Assembly: GCA_050248495.1 (NCBI GenBank)
Contig: JBFWSG010000029.1
Location: forward strand, 1 to 64,000
Reading direction: 5' to 3'
DNA: 64,000 nt
Origin: DASYDU01 sp050248495
GTDB taxonomy: Bacteria > Planctomycetota > Planctomycetia > Pirellulales > Lacipirellulaceae
The notes beneath the pieces were generated by a model. The model saw only the letters and a program-made list of their open reading frames with translations, had not been told where the DNA came from and made no database searches. Positions 45,574 to 53,057 of the stretch are shown piece after piece. The stretch's first letter is position 1. Every line of letters begins with the position of its first letter. The translations under genes were made by a program, and so were the position numbers.

Positions 45574-46775
45574 GCAACATCGACGTGCGCGATCTGGCGA
45601 AAGAAACGCTGCCGGAGGGTCGGTTTCCGGCCAGTGCGAAGGCGGACTTCCGCGTGTTCATGGTCCCGGAGGTCCACCGCGGCACCTGGGCGCACGCGAA
45701 GAAGGACGTTTCAGTGGAGATTTGCGGCGTGCTGGTCGGCAGCTGGAAGCACGACGACGACGGGCCCTTCGCGGTGATCACCAATTTCATCCCCTGCGAG
45801 AACGCCGCCAGCAAGTTTGCCGAGGTGACCTTCACGCACGAGTCGTGGGCCCACATCAACCGCGAAATGGACACGCGGTTTGCCAATGATCGGATCATCG
45901 GCTGGTATCACTCGCATCCCGACTTCGGGATTTTTCTCTCGGACCGCGACTGTTTTATCCAGGAGCATTTTTTCTCGGGGCCGGGGCAGATCGCTTATGT
46001 GGTCGATCCGGTCCGCGGCCTGGAGGGCGTGTTTACCTGGCGGGCCGGCAAGCCGACGCCACTCGCGCACTATTGGATCGGCGACACGATTCGCACGGTC
46101 GAGGCCAGCCAATCGGCCGCCGGCGAGAAGCCGAGCCGTTCGCATGGAGAGCTGCCCACTGAAGTGGTCGCGGCCGCTGCGCCCGTGTCGCGGCGGCAGT
46201 CGTCGCTCGACTTGGTGGCGACGATCCTGTCGTGGATCGCGCTATTTCTGTTGGGCTACTTGATCGCTGATATGAAGTCGCGTTGGGATCAGCAGATGAT
46301 CGTCGAGGGGACGGTCGCCCACTACGGCTACAACAAGCTGATGAAGATCGGCCTGGAAGACAACCTGGCGAAAGTCCGGCTGCAGCTCACGGCGATCGCT
46401 TCCGCGCTTGACCACTTGCCTGATGCCAGTGCGGAGCTCACCGAGGAGGAACAGGAAACCGCCGACAAACAGCGGAAGATGATCGGTAGCGCCTTGGCAG
46501 TCAGCGATCAGATGCTCGGCGACATCCAGACGGTGTACGGCATGACCGACCAGGAGCGGACGGCGCTCCTCGAATTGATTGCCCAGAAGCAGGCGGCGCT
46601 GCGAGGCCTTGCCGAATCGAAGGCTGCCGCCGCGAAAAAGAACGAACCGCCGCGTGCGGATCCCAATTCCGCCAAGCAGGCGCCAGAAACAACATCGGCC
46701 GCCCAAGTGAACGACGTCGAATTGGTCAAAGAGGCCAAGCAAGCCCCTCCGGACTCTGGTGAATCGCGTGACTGA
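45570..46775 (+). CDS. Membrane-anchored JAMM (MPN/JAB) isopeptidase
   Basis: 401 aa. The full JAMM site is present: E50, H114, H116, S124 and D127 (HSHPDFGIFLSDRD), as in Mov34/MPN/RPN11-type deubiquitinases. After the catalytic domain comes one transmembrane segment (about 214-233, LVATILSWIALFLLGYLIAD), then a long helical, probably coiled-coil region (about 235-350) and a disordered tail. The catalytic domain and the coiled coil lie on opposite sides of the membrane if the topology is simple. It is translationally coupled to the E1. It would remove the modifier from targets or process it. Confidence 0.93.
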   Translation: MSNIDVRDLAKETLPEGRFPASAKADFRVFMVPEVHRGTWAHAKKDVSVEICGVLVGSWKHDDDGPFAVITNFIPCENAASKFAEVTFTHESWAHINREMDTRFANDRIIGWYHSHPDFGIFLSDRDCFIQEHFFSGPGQIAYVVDPVRGLEGVFTWRAGKPTPLAHYWIGDTIRTVEASQSAAGEKPSRSHGELPTEVVAAAAPVSRRQSSLDLVATILSWIALFLLGYLIADMKSRWDQQMIVEGTVAHYGYNKLMKIGLEDNLAKVRLQLTAIASALDHLPDASAELTEEEQETADKQRKMIGSALAVSDQMLGDIQTVYGMTDQERTALLELIAQKQAALRGLAESKAAAAKKNEPPRADPNSAKQAPETTSAAQVNDVELVKEAKQAPPDSGESRD

Positions 46776-47829
46776 TCCCATCCGCATCGAGCCCACCGAT
46801 CTGCACACGCCCGCGGTCGACGAATACGTCGAGACGCAGAATTATCTGCGCCGCGACGTGGGGGCGATCAACGACCAGCCGTGGCTGATCCGCATCATCT
46901 ACGCCAACTGGTTCTACCTGGCGATTTGCTCGATGGTGGGCGCGCTGGTGGGCTGGGGGCTGCTCGAGCCGTGGTTCGACGACAATCGCCCCGGTGACGA
47001 CATCGATCTATCGGCGATCCTCGTATTTCCCGTGGTGGCCGCCTGCATCGGATTGTTTCTCGGGGCGGCGGAGGGAATTATCTGTCGCAATCCGCTGCGA
47101 GCGGTGAAGAGCGGTGCGGTCGGACTGGGTGTCGGGTTTTTGGGCGGACTGATTGCAATTTTTCCGACGGGCATGGTGTTTTCGCTGATGTCCGTCATCG
47201 CCGTGAGTCTTTGGGAAGACCCGCAGCCCAACACGATGCCGACTGGCCTGGCCTTGCTGGTACTGATGATGGGTCGCTCCGCGGCCTGGAGCATTGCGGC
47301 GATCCCGGCCGGAATGGGACAGGGGATCGCGCTCAAGGAACGCAAGGTCGTTCTGAATGGCGTTGTCGGGGCGGTGCTCGGCGGACTCGTGGGTGGATTG
47401 CTGTTCGATCCGATCAGTCTGGTGCTCGTGGCATCCGACGGTCAGGCGACGTATAGCCGCGCGGTGGGTTTCGCCGCGATCGGCTGCTTCGTGGGTTTGT
47501 TCGTCGGGCTGGTCGAAGGCTGGACGAAGACGGCGTGGCTGTTGATGCGGAAAGGCCCGCTCGCCGGCAAGCAGTTCATCCTGTTCAAAGACACGACCGT
47601 GCTCGGCAGTTCGCCGAAGGCGGACGTCTACCTGTTCAAAGACGACGCGATCGAGCCGCGGCACGCGCAGATCATCAATCGCGGCGGACGCTTTGAAATC
47701 GAAGATTGCAACACGCCGGACGGCACGTACGTCAACGGCATCCCGGTCGCCCGCCACGTGTTGCATCCTGGGGATCAGATCGTGCTGGGGAAAACCGTGT
47801 TGGAATTTTCGGTCGTGGAGTCGAAGTAA
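46759..47829 (+). CDS. Polytopic membrane protein with C-terminal FHA domain
   Basis: 356 aa from GTG 46759 or GTG 46768, overlapping the JAMM gene end. About five to six hydrophobic segments run from about 48 to 255 (WFYLAICSMVGALVGWGLL, AVGLGVGFLGGLIAIFPTGMV, VVGAVLGGLVGGLLF). A cytoplasmic FHA domain is at about 275-352: VLGSSPKADVYLFKDDAIEPRHAQI with the phospho-Thr binding RHA segment, then DCNTPDGTYVNGIPV. FHA suggests recruitment of Thr-phosphorylated proteins to the conjugation machinery. A kinase is encoded elsewhere in the window (21321-23285), but any link is speculative. Confidence 0.9.
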   Translation: MNRVTDPIRIEPTDLHTPAVDEYVETQNYLRRDVGAINDQPWLIRIIYANWFYLAICSMVGALVGWGLLEPWFDDNRPGDDIDLSAILVFPVVAACIGLFLGAAEGIICRNPLRAVKSGAVGLGVGFLGGLIAIFPTGMVFSLMSVIAVSLWEDPQPNTMPTGLALLVLMMGRSAAWSIAAIPAGMGQGIALKERKVVLNGVVGAVLGGLVGGLLFDPISLVLVASDGQATYSRAVGFAAIGCFVGLFVGLVEGWTKTAWLLMRKGPLAGKQFILFKDTTVLGSSPKADVYLFKDDAIEPRHAQIINRGGRFEIEDCNTPDGTYVNGIPVARHVLHPGDQIVLGKTVLEFSVVESK

Positions 47830-47904
47830 ACTACGCAGCATGTTGCAGGTCGCGGCGGGAGCGCGGCGGCGGAATCACTAGATATCCCGATTGGAGATGG
47901 AATC

Positions 47905-48876
47905 GTGTCGCTATTGGTCACCTGCCCCTCTTGCAGCGGAGTTTTTCGAGCTGCGGAATCGGCAGCCGGCAAGAAGGCCAAGTGCCCGTCTTGCGGCGAG
48001 ACGATCGCGATCGCCGGCGGGGAGGCAGCGGGTGAAGTGGTCGACGCGGAAGAAATCGCGACTGACCGCGACGGATTACCGAGCGCGGCGGCTGCCTCCG
48101 GCGAGGATCGCAAGCCCTGCCCGATGTGCGGCGAGATGATTTTGACCGGTGCGGTGAAGTGCCGCTTTTGCGGCGAAGTGCTCGACAAGTCGATGGCCGG
48201 GATCTTGGGAGGTTCGAACGGAAACGCGCGAGATCCACGTTGGAAACAAGTTCGATCCGGCCTCGCGCTTTTGTACTACAGCGTGATTGCCGTGCTGCTT
48301 TCCGGCATTTTGATGCTGGTAACCGCGGCGACTTTCGGCGCCATATTAGGCGGACGGAAAGGGGGCGACCCGCCGGCCGAATTCATGGCCATCTTTTTGC
48401 TGTTCGGCCTGGTGGTATTGGGCGCGGGAATCGCCATGCTCATTGGCTATGGGCGGTGCGCCAACGTGCCGCCGGAGAGCGGCGCCCGAGGATTTGCCCT
48501 TGGTTCGATCGTCTGCCTGGTGGCGAATGTGCTGTTGTCAATGCTCAGCGGCGCCACAAAGATCGAAGCGCTCAACGCCTTCGGGAGCTGCATCGCGATT
48601 GTCGGCTGGGTCCTGTTCATTTTGTTCATCCGGACTTCGGCCACGTTCCTGGGAAACGACGAGTTGGCCGCGAGCGCCAAGCGTTTTCTCGTGCTGGGAG
48701 GCGTATTTCTGGCAAGCTCGTTTGCACTGGGACTTTTGGCGGCCGTGGGGCACACTTTGGCGGTAGCTATCATTGGTTTGTGCGTGCTGGTCATGATGGT
48801 CGTCGCCCTGGTGTGGTACTTGCGTTTGATCCAGGGACTAATCAAGACGATCGACGAGCGGACGGAACAGGGCTGA
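47905..48876 (+). CDS. Double zinc-ribbon polytopic membrane protein
   Basis: 323 aa from GTG 47905. The first ribbon is of MJ0042 type (CPSC...CPSCGE, residues about 7-33). The second is CPMCGE...CRFCGE (about 72-90). About five transmembrane segments follow. The first ribbon closely resembles that of the next gene (VTCPSCSSSFKAPDSAAGKKAKCPKC there; TCPSCSGVFRAAESAAGK here). Function unknown; it probably gathers cluster components at the membrane. Confidence 0.85.
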   Translation: MSLLVTCPSCSGVFRAAESAAGKKAKCPSCGETIAIAGGEAAGEVVDAEEIATDRDGLPSAAAASGEDRKPCPMCGEMILTGAVKCRFCGEVLDKSMAGILGGSNGNARDPRWKQVRSGLALLYYSVIAVLLSGILMLVTAATFGAILGGRKGGDPPAEFMAIFLLFGLVVLGAGIAMLIGYGRCANVPPESGARGFALGSIVCLVANVLLSMLSGATKIEALNAFGSCIAIVGWVLFILFIRTSATFLGNDELAASAKRFLVLGGVFLASSFALGLLAAVGHTLAVAIIGLCVLVMMVVALVWYLRLIQGLIKTIDERTEQG

Positions 48877-48921
48877 ATCGCGGGACGAACTTCGACCATT
48901 CAACCTTAAAGGAGATTGAAC

Positions 48922-49455
48922 GTGCCGATCCAAGTCACTTGCCCTTCATGCAGCAGCTCATTCAAAGCGCCGGATTCTGCGGCCGGTAAAAAGGCCAAGT
49001 GCCCGAAGTGCGCCGGCACGATCGAAATTCCGGCCGCGGCGCCGGCAGAGGAAATCGTCGATGCGGAAATCGCACCCAACCGGCCGTTCGACGATGATGA
49101 TTTCGCGGTGGAGCCGCCCGCCGCGGTGACCGTGGCGGCGGCGGACCGCAAGAATTGCCCGATGTGCGGCGAATTGATTCAGAAGGATGCCGTGAAGTGC
49201 CGCTTTTGCGGCGAAGTGTTCGACCCCGTCTTACGAGCGAAAGAGGCCAAATCCAAGGGCTCTCCGGGCGATGACGACTTGTCGACCGGCGAATGGGTGC
49301 TGGCGATTATCTGCTCGGGTATCGGCTGCATCATGGGCATCATCTGGATGATTCAGGGTAAGCCCAAGGGCAAGAAGATGTTCCTGGTTTCGTTCTGCAT
49401 GCAGATCGTGTGGGGTCTGGTGCGGTTGGCGATCGAGGCGGCGGCCAATCGGTAA
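48922..49455 (+). CDS. Double zinc-ribbon membrane protein
   Basis: 177 aa. GTG 48922 is preferred because AAGGAG lies 8-9 nt upstream; an in-frame TTG at 48916 is the alternative. The ribbon pair is as in the previous gene (CPSC...CPKC and CPMCGE...CRFCGE), separated by an acidic stretch. One or two transmembrane segments are near 125-165 (WVLAIICSGIGCIMGIIWMI). Probable duplicate of the ribbon part of the upstream gene. Confidence 0.85.
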   Translation: MPIQVTCPSCSSSFKAPDSAAGKKAKCPKCAGTIEIPAAAPAEEIVDAEIAPNRPFDDDDFAVEPPAAVTVAAADRKNCPMCGELIQKDAVKCRFCGEVFDPVLRAKEAKSKGSPGDDDLSTGEWVLAIICSGIGCIMGIIWMIQGKPKGKKMFLVSFCMQIVWGLVRLAIEAAANR

Positions 49456-49472
49456 AGCAACTTGCGAGCGCA

Positions 49473-50210
49473 ATGACCTCGACGATTATCACTTGCGAAT
49501 GTGGTGCCAAGGTGCGCGTGCAAGCGGACGCCGCCGGCAGTTCGTTTCGTTGCCCGAAGTGCAAGGCAACGATTGGCGTACCGGCGGCGCCCGCGGTGGC
49601 GACACTTGCTACTTCGGTCGCGTCGTTGTCAGTTTCCTCGCGGCCGCTATCGGCGGGCGAAGCGGTGATTTGTCCGATTTGCCAGACGGCGGCCGTAGCC
49701 GGCGAGGCGGTAGTGACTTGCGAGAGCTGCGATCAGGTTCATCATCGCGATTGCTGGGCCGAGATCGGCGGTTGCGGGACCTATGGCTGCGCGAAGGCGC
49801 CGGCCGTCGACAAGTCGGAAGCGTCGGTCGAGCGACCGCTTTCCGCTTGGGGCGACACGAAGAAGTGCCCCGCTTGCGGCGAGACGATCAAGTCGATCGC
49901 GCTCCGCTGTCGATACTGTGGAACCGACTTCGATTCGGTCGACCCGCTTTCCGTGGCCGACTTGCGCCAGCAGGCGTTGGCCCAGGAGCGTGTCGAAGCT
50001 TCGAAGAAAGTCGTCGTCGGCATCTTCGTGGGTTCGATCGTCGGATTTCTGGCTCCGCTGATGCTGGTGGTGAGCCTGTTGTATGTGCTGGGCAAGCGGG
50101 ACCAACTGGCGAAGTGTGGACCGCTGTTTGTTATCATGGGATGGGCGTCCGTCGCGCTCTCGGCGGTGTACTCTCTGTTGATGTTGGTGTTTTTCCTGAC
50201 TTCCTTGTGA
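49473..50210 (+). CDS. RING-like (binuclear treble clef) membrane protein, candidate E3
   Basis: 245 aa. A zinc ribbon (C8, C10, C27, C30) is followed by a RING-like module with ligands C67, C70, C83, C86, H90, C94, C101 and C106 (C-x2-C-x12-C-x2-C-x3-HH-x2-CW-x5-C-x4-C). A second ribbon follows (C132, C135, C146, C149; CPACGE...CRYCG), and two transmembrane segments are at about 181-205 and 216-243. Eight zinc ligands in this order fit the prokaryotic RING family reported alongside E2 proteins. It would position the E2 and substrate at the membrane; E3 activity is inferred. Confidence 0.78.
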   Translation: MTSTIITCECGAKVRVQADAAGSSFRCPKCKATIGVPAAPAVATLATSVASLSVSSRPLSAGEAVICPICQTAAVAGEAVVTCESCDQVHHRDCWAEIGGCGTYGCAKAPAVDKSEASVERPLSAWGDTKKCPACGETIKSIALRCRYCGTDFDSVDPLSVADLRQQALAQERVEASKKVVVGIFVGSIVGFLAPLMLVVSLLYVLGKRDQLAKCGPLFVIMGWASVALSAVYSLLMLVFFLTSL

Positions 50211-50219
50211 CGCTGCAGC

Positions 50220-51581
50220 ATGTCGAATCCCGTCCCACGCAACCAGGTTGCCGGCGAGCGCGAAGCGGGCGTGCCGTGCGCCCACTGCGGTGTGCCGATT
50301 CAATTGGGATATTCGACGGCCGTGTGCCGCGACTGTGGCGCGCTGCACCATGACACTTGCTGGCAACTCAAGCCGAGGTGCGGATCGTACGAATGCTCAA
50401 CGTCGGCAAGTGCGGCGGATGCGAACGCAGTTCCCGCGCTGACGATTTCGCGAGCGGACCTGGCCGCCGCCCAGCCGCTGCCCGCGCGTTCGGCCGCCGA
50501 GGGGAGTCAATATCGCAACGCGAGCGGCATCGACTCGTCGGGCCGGTGGAACCGCGCGGGAGTGTGGGCGTTCGTGGTCGCGCTGTTGGGGATTCCGCTG
50601 TTTGGCCTGATTACGGGTTTGGTGGCGATCGTGATTGCTTGCATCGCGCTGGCGGGGCACGTGCGAAATCAGCGCGGATTGGGCCTCGCCGTGGGGGCGA
50701 TCGTACTCGGCTTGGGTGAAGTGATCGGCTGGGCCGTCGGGCTTTCCTATTTCATGGGCATGCCGCAGCAGCTCGTCTCGCTCGAGCAGCTTACGATCGA
50801 TCCGGAATCGCTCAAGGAGCTACCCGAGCGGTTGGTCCGCGCGCTGCGGGCCAACGTCGTGATCCAATCGGCGGCGGGGTTGGGCCGGCAGGGTCTGGGA
50901 TCGGGCGTGGTGGTCAGCATCCGCGACGGCCTGGCGTACATCGTGACGAATCGCCATGTTGTGGATCACCAATACACCGACGCGACGACGACCGTGCCGC
51001 GCGATCTCGACTCGCTGGGAAAGATCGAGATCACGACGGTCGACCAGGGGACACTCCCCGGCAAAGTGGAATGGATCGCGCCGCATGGAGTCGACCTGGC
51101 GATTGTTTCCGCGCCGGTGGTGGGCGACGATCTGCGCGAGGCCCATTGGGATCGCGCGGTCGTGCCGCACATTGGCGACTCGGTGTTCGCGATCGGCAAT
51201 CCGCACGGGTTGGGCTGGACCCATTCGGCGGGCGACATCTCGCAGGTGCGGCGGCGCAGCCAGGGCGGTTTCGAGTTTCGCATCCTGCAGACGACCGCGG
51301 CGATCAACCCGGGAAACAGCGGCGGCGGGCTGTATGACGCCGACGGCCGGTTGATCGGGATCAATACGCTCACGGGCGACAAGCGCTTTGCGGAGGGGCT
51401 CGGGTTCTCGATCGCGCTACCGACGCTCCTGGAGCTGGTGCCGGAGCGACTGCGGCTGCCGGATCATAGTCCGGAGCAGGCGAGCGCCGAGAAGAAGAAT
51501 TCCGAGAAAAAGATCTCCGACGAGCAAGCCGCGGAGAAGTCGAGCGTGGAGAAATCGAGTGCTGCGGAGGCGCCCCAATGA
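50220..51581 (+). CDS. RING-like / membrane / trypsin-like serine protease fusion
   Basis: 453 aa. The N-terminal RING-like module has C20, C23, C36, C39, H43, C47, C54 and C59, with spacing identical to the preceding protein. Two hydrophobic segments (about 116-147 and 155-180) resemble DUF4190. A HtrA/DegP-like trypsin domain follows, with H246 (TNRHVV), D292 (GVDLAIV) and S367 (NPGNSGGGL). The tail is charged, Lys/Glu/Ser-rich and has no PDZ. With two membrane passes the protease would lie on the same side as the RING, suggesting proteolysis of modified or recruited proteins. The stop overlaps the E2 gene start by 4 nt. Confidence 0.85.
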   Translation: MSNPVPRNQVAGEREAGVPCAHCGVPIQLGYSTAVCRDCGALHHDTCWQLKPRCGSYECSTSASAADANAVPALTISRADLAAAQPLPARSAAEGSQYRNASGIDSSGRWNRAGVWAFVVALLGIPLFGLITGLVAIVIACIALAGHVRNQRGLGLAVGAIVLGLGEVIGWAVGLSYFMGMPQQLVSLEQLTIDPESLKELPERLVRALRANVVIQSAAGLGRQGLGSGVVVSIRDGLAYIVTNRHVVDHQYTDATTTVPRDLDSLGKIEITTVDQGTLPGKVEWIAPHGVDLAIVSAPVVGDDLREAHWDRAVVPHIGDSVFAIGNPHGLGWTHSAGDISQVRRRSQGGFEFRILQTTAAINPGNSGGGLYDADGRLIGINTLTGDKRFAEGLGFSIALPTLLELVPERLRLPDHSPEQASAEKKNSEKKISDEQAAEKSSVEKSSAAEAPQ

Positions 51582-52261
51582 GCACCGTCCGCCTCCGGCG
51601 CCTGGGCGCCGATCATGCCAAGGTCAAGGAATATGTGCGCCGCCATCCGCGCGTGCGGCTGATCCAGGCACAAGGAGAGCCGCCGGAGCGGTACCAATTT
51701 GAATATCGGATTCGCAGCCTGCGGATGGTAAACGGCGAATTGCAGAACGTCGACACCCACCTGGTGGAAGTGACGCTGCCGCTGAACTACCCGCGGACGC
51801 CGCCGCAATGCCGGATGCTCTCGCCGGTGTTTCATCCGAACATCGCACCGCATGCGATCTGCGTGGGCGACCACTGGAGCGCCGGCGAGTCGCTCGAATC
51901 GATCATCACGCGGATCGGCGAGATGCTGGCCTACCAGAGCTACAATGTGAAGAGCCCGCTCAACGGCGAAGCGGCCCGCTGGGTCGAAGAGAATAAGCAC
52001 CGCGTGCCGCTCGATGGCGTGAGCATGCTGGTGGAGGATCCCGATCGGGATGACGAATTCCCACCAGCAGCGCGGGCGGGCCACCAGGACCCGCCAGCAC
52101 CCCGCGCACCGCAGCCAACGGCCGCCGCGACACCGGCGGCCACAGCAGCGCAGATCAACTGCCCGTCGTGCGGCACGTCGTATCGGCTGATGGATTCGCT
52201 CCGCGGGCACAAGGTGCGGTGCAAGAAGTGTGAAAATGTGTTTGAGGTTCCCGCGGCCTGA
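51578..52261 (+). CDS. E2-like ubiquitin-conjugating (UBC) protein with zinc-ribbon tail
   Basis: 227 aa. The UBC fold is readable: beta-strand DTHLVEVTLPLNYPRTPPQ, then the HPN motif H86-P87-N88 and candidate catalytic C95 in AICVGDHW, W100, and the helix SLESIITRIGEMLAY. The HPN-x(6)-C spacing matches eukaryotic E2s (HPNI...ICL). A Pro/Ala-rich linker leads to an MJ0042-type zinc ribbon (CPSC...CKKC). It should accept the modifier from the E1 as a thioester. It is coupled to the RING-protease gene, placing E2 and candidate E3s in one transcript. Confidence 0.92.
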   Translation: MSTVRLRRLGADHAKVKEYVRRHPRVRLIQAQGEPPERYQFEYRIRSLRMVNGELQNVDTHLVEVTLPLNYPRTPPQCRMLSPVFHPNIAPHAICVGDHWSAGESLESIITRIGEMLAYQSYNVKSPLNGEAARWVEENKHRVPLDGVSMLVEDPDRDDEFPPAARAGHQDPPAPRAPQPTAAATPAATAAQINCPSCGTSYRLMDSLRGHKVRCKKCENVFEVPAA

Positions 52262-52287
52262 AGACTTTGCGCTCGCTGGTCGAAGCA

Positions 52288-52770
52288 ATGAACATTCCCT
52301 GTGTCGAGAACTTGAACTTGCCCGCTGTCGAAGGCGGCAGCGATGCGCGACGCGCTGCGCAAGCGCGCGACCGGCACTGGACGATGCTCTGGCTCTCGGC
52401 GGCGATTGTGCTGTTGGCCTTCCTTTTGCGGACCGATTCGGGCGGGAGAGTCGGGCCGACGTGGCTGCCAAGTATCAAGTTGCCGGAGATGTGCGGCAGC
52501 CGAGCCCTGTTTGGAATCGAATGCCCCGGCTGCGGGTTGACGCGGAGCTTTATCGCGCTCGCGCATGGCGATCTGGCTGGCTCGCTCGCGTATCACCGCG
52601 TCGGTTGGTTGCTGGCACTGGCTGTATTACTGCAGTTCCCCTATCGGGTCTGGATGCTGCGGGAAATGCGGACCGGCATCGTCGAGCGGACTTGGCCCAC
52701 GTGGTTCGGCCGGGTGCTGATTGCCGCTCTCGTCGGCAATTGGCTGTTGGGGCTTACGGGGCTCGTCTGA
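52288..52770 (+). CDS. DUF2752 membrane protein
   Basis: 160 aa from the ATG at 52288. The hallmark CPGCGLTRSF is at about 84-93, and three hydrophobic segments are near 34-52, 108-125 and 140-160. DUF2752 proteins are small membrane proteins of unknown function. It follows the E2 gene by 26 nt on the same strand and may be the last gene of the transcript. Confidence 0.85.
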   Translation: MNIPCVENLNLPAVEGGSDARRAAQARDRHWTMLWLSAAIVLLAFLLRTDSGGRVGPTWLPSIKLPEMCGSRALFGIECPGCGLTRSFIALAHGDLAGSLAYHRVGWLLALAVLLQFPYRVWMLREMRTGIVERTWPTWFGRVLIAALVGNWLLGLTGLV

Positions 52771-53057
52771 CTTGCAGCACGCCTGAATTGCGACACGACG
52801 GCCGCTAGCATTGCCGACAAGTCTTGCCGCCACGAGCATCGCTTTTGCTCTCGACAGGCCAGCCAGGAATGCAATAATCCGTCGCCCCCAGGCTTGCTGC
52901 TAGCAGTGTTCCAACTCGCACTGCTCTTTTCGCCAGATTGTCGGGACCGATGTCCATGGGCCGGGTTCAATTCAATGTCGACGCATCCGTTGCGCGCCGG
53001 TCCGACGCCGCGCGTGTTTGCGCGTCAGTTATTGATGGGGCCGCGGCATCTCGTCGC

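Noticed and set aside
52938..53057. Upstream start for the S49-like protein
   Set aside because: It would put 40 polar residues before a clear lipoprotein signal that begins at 53058.
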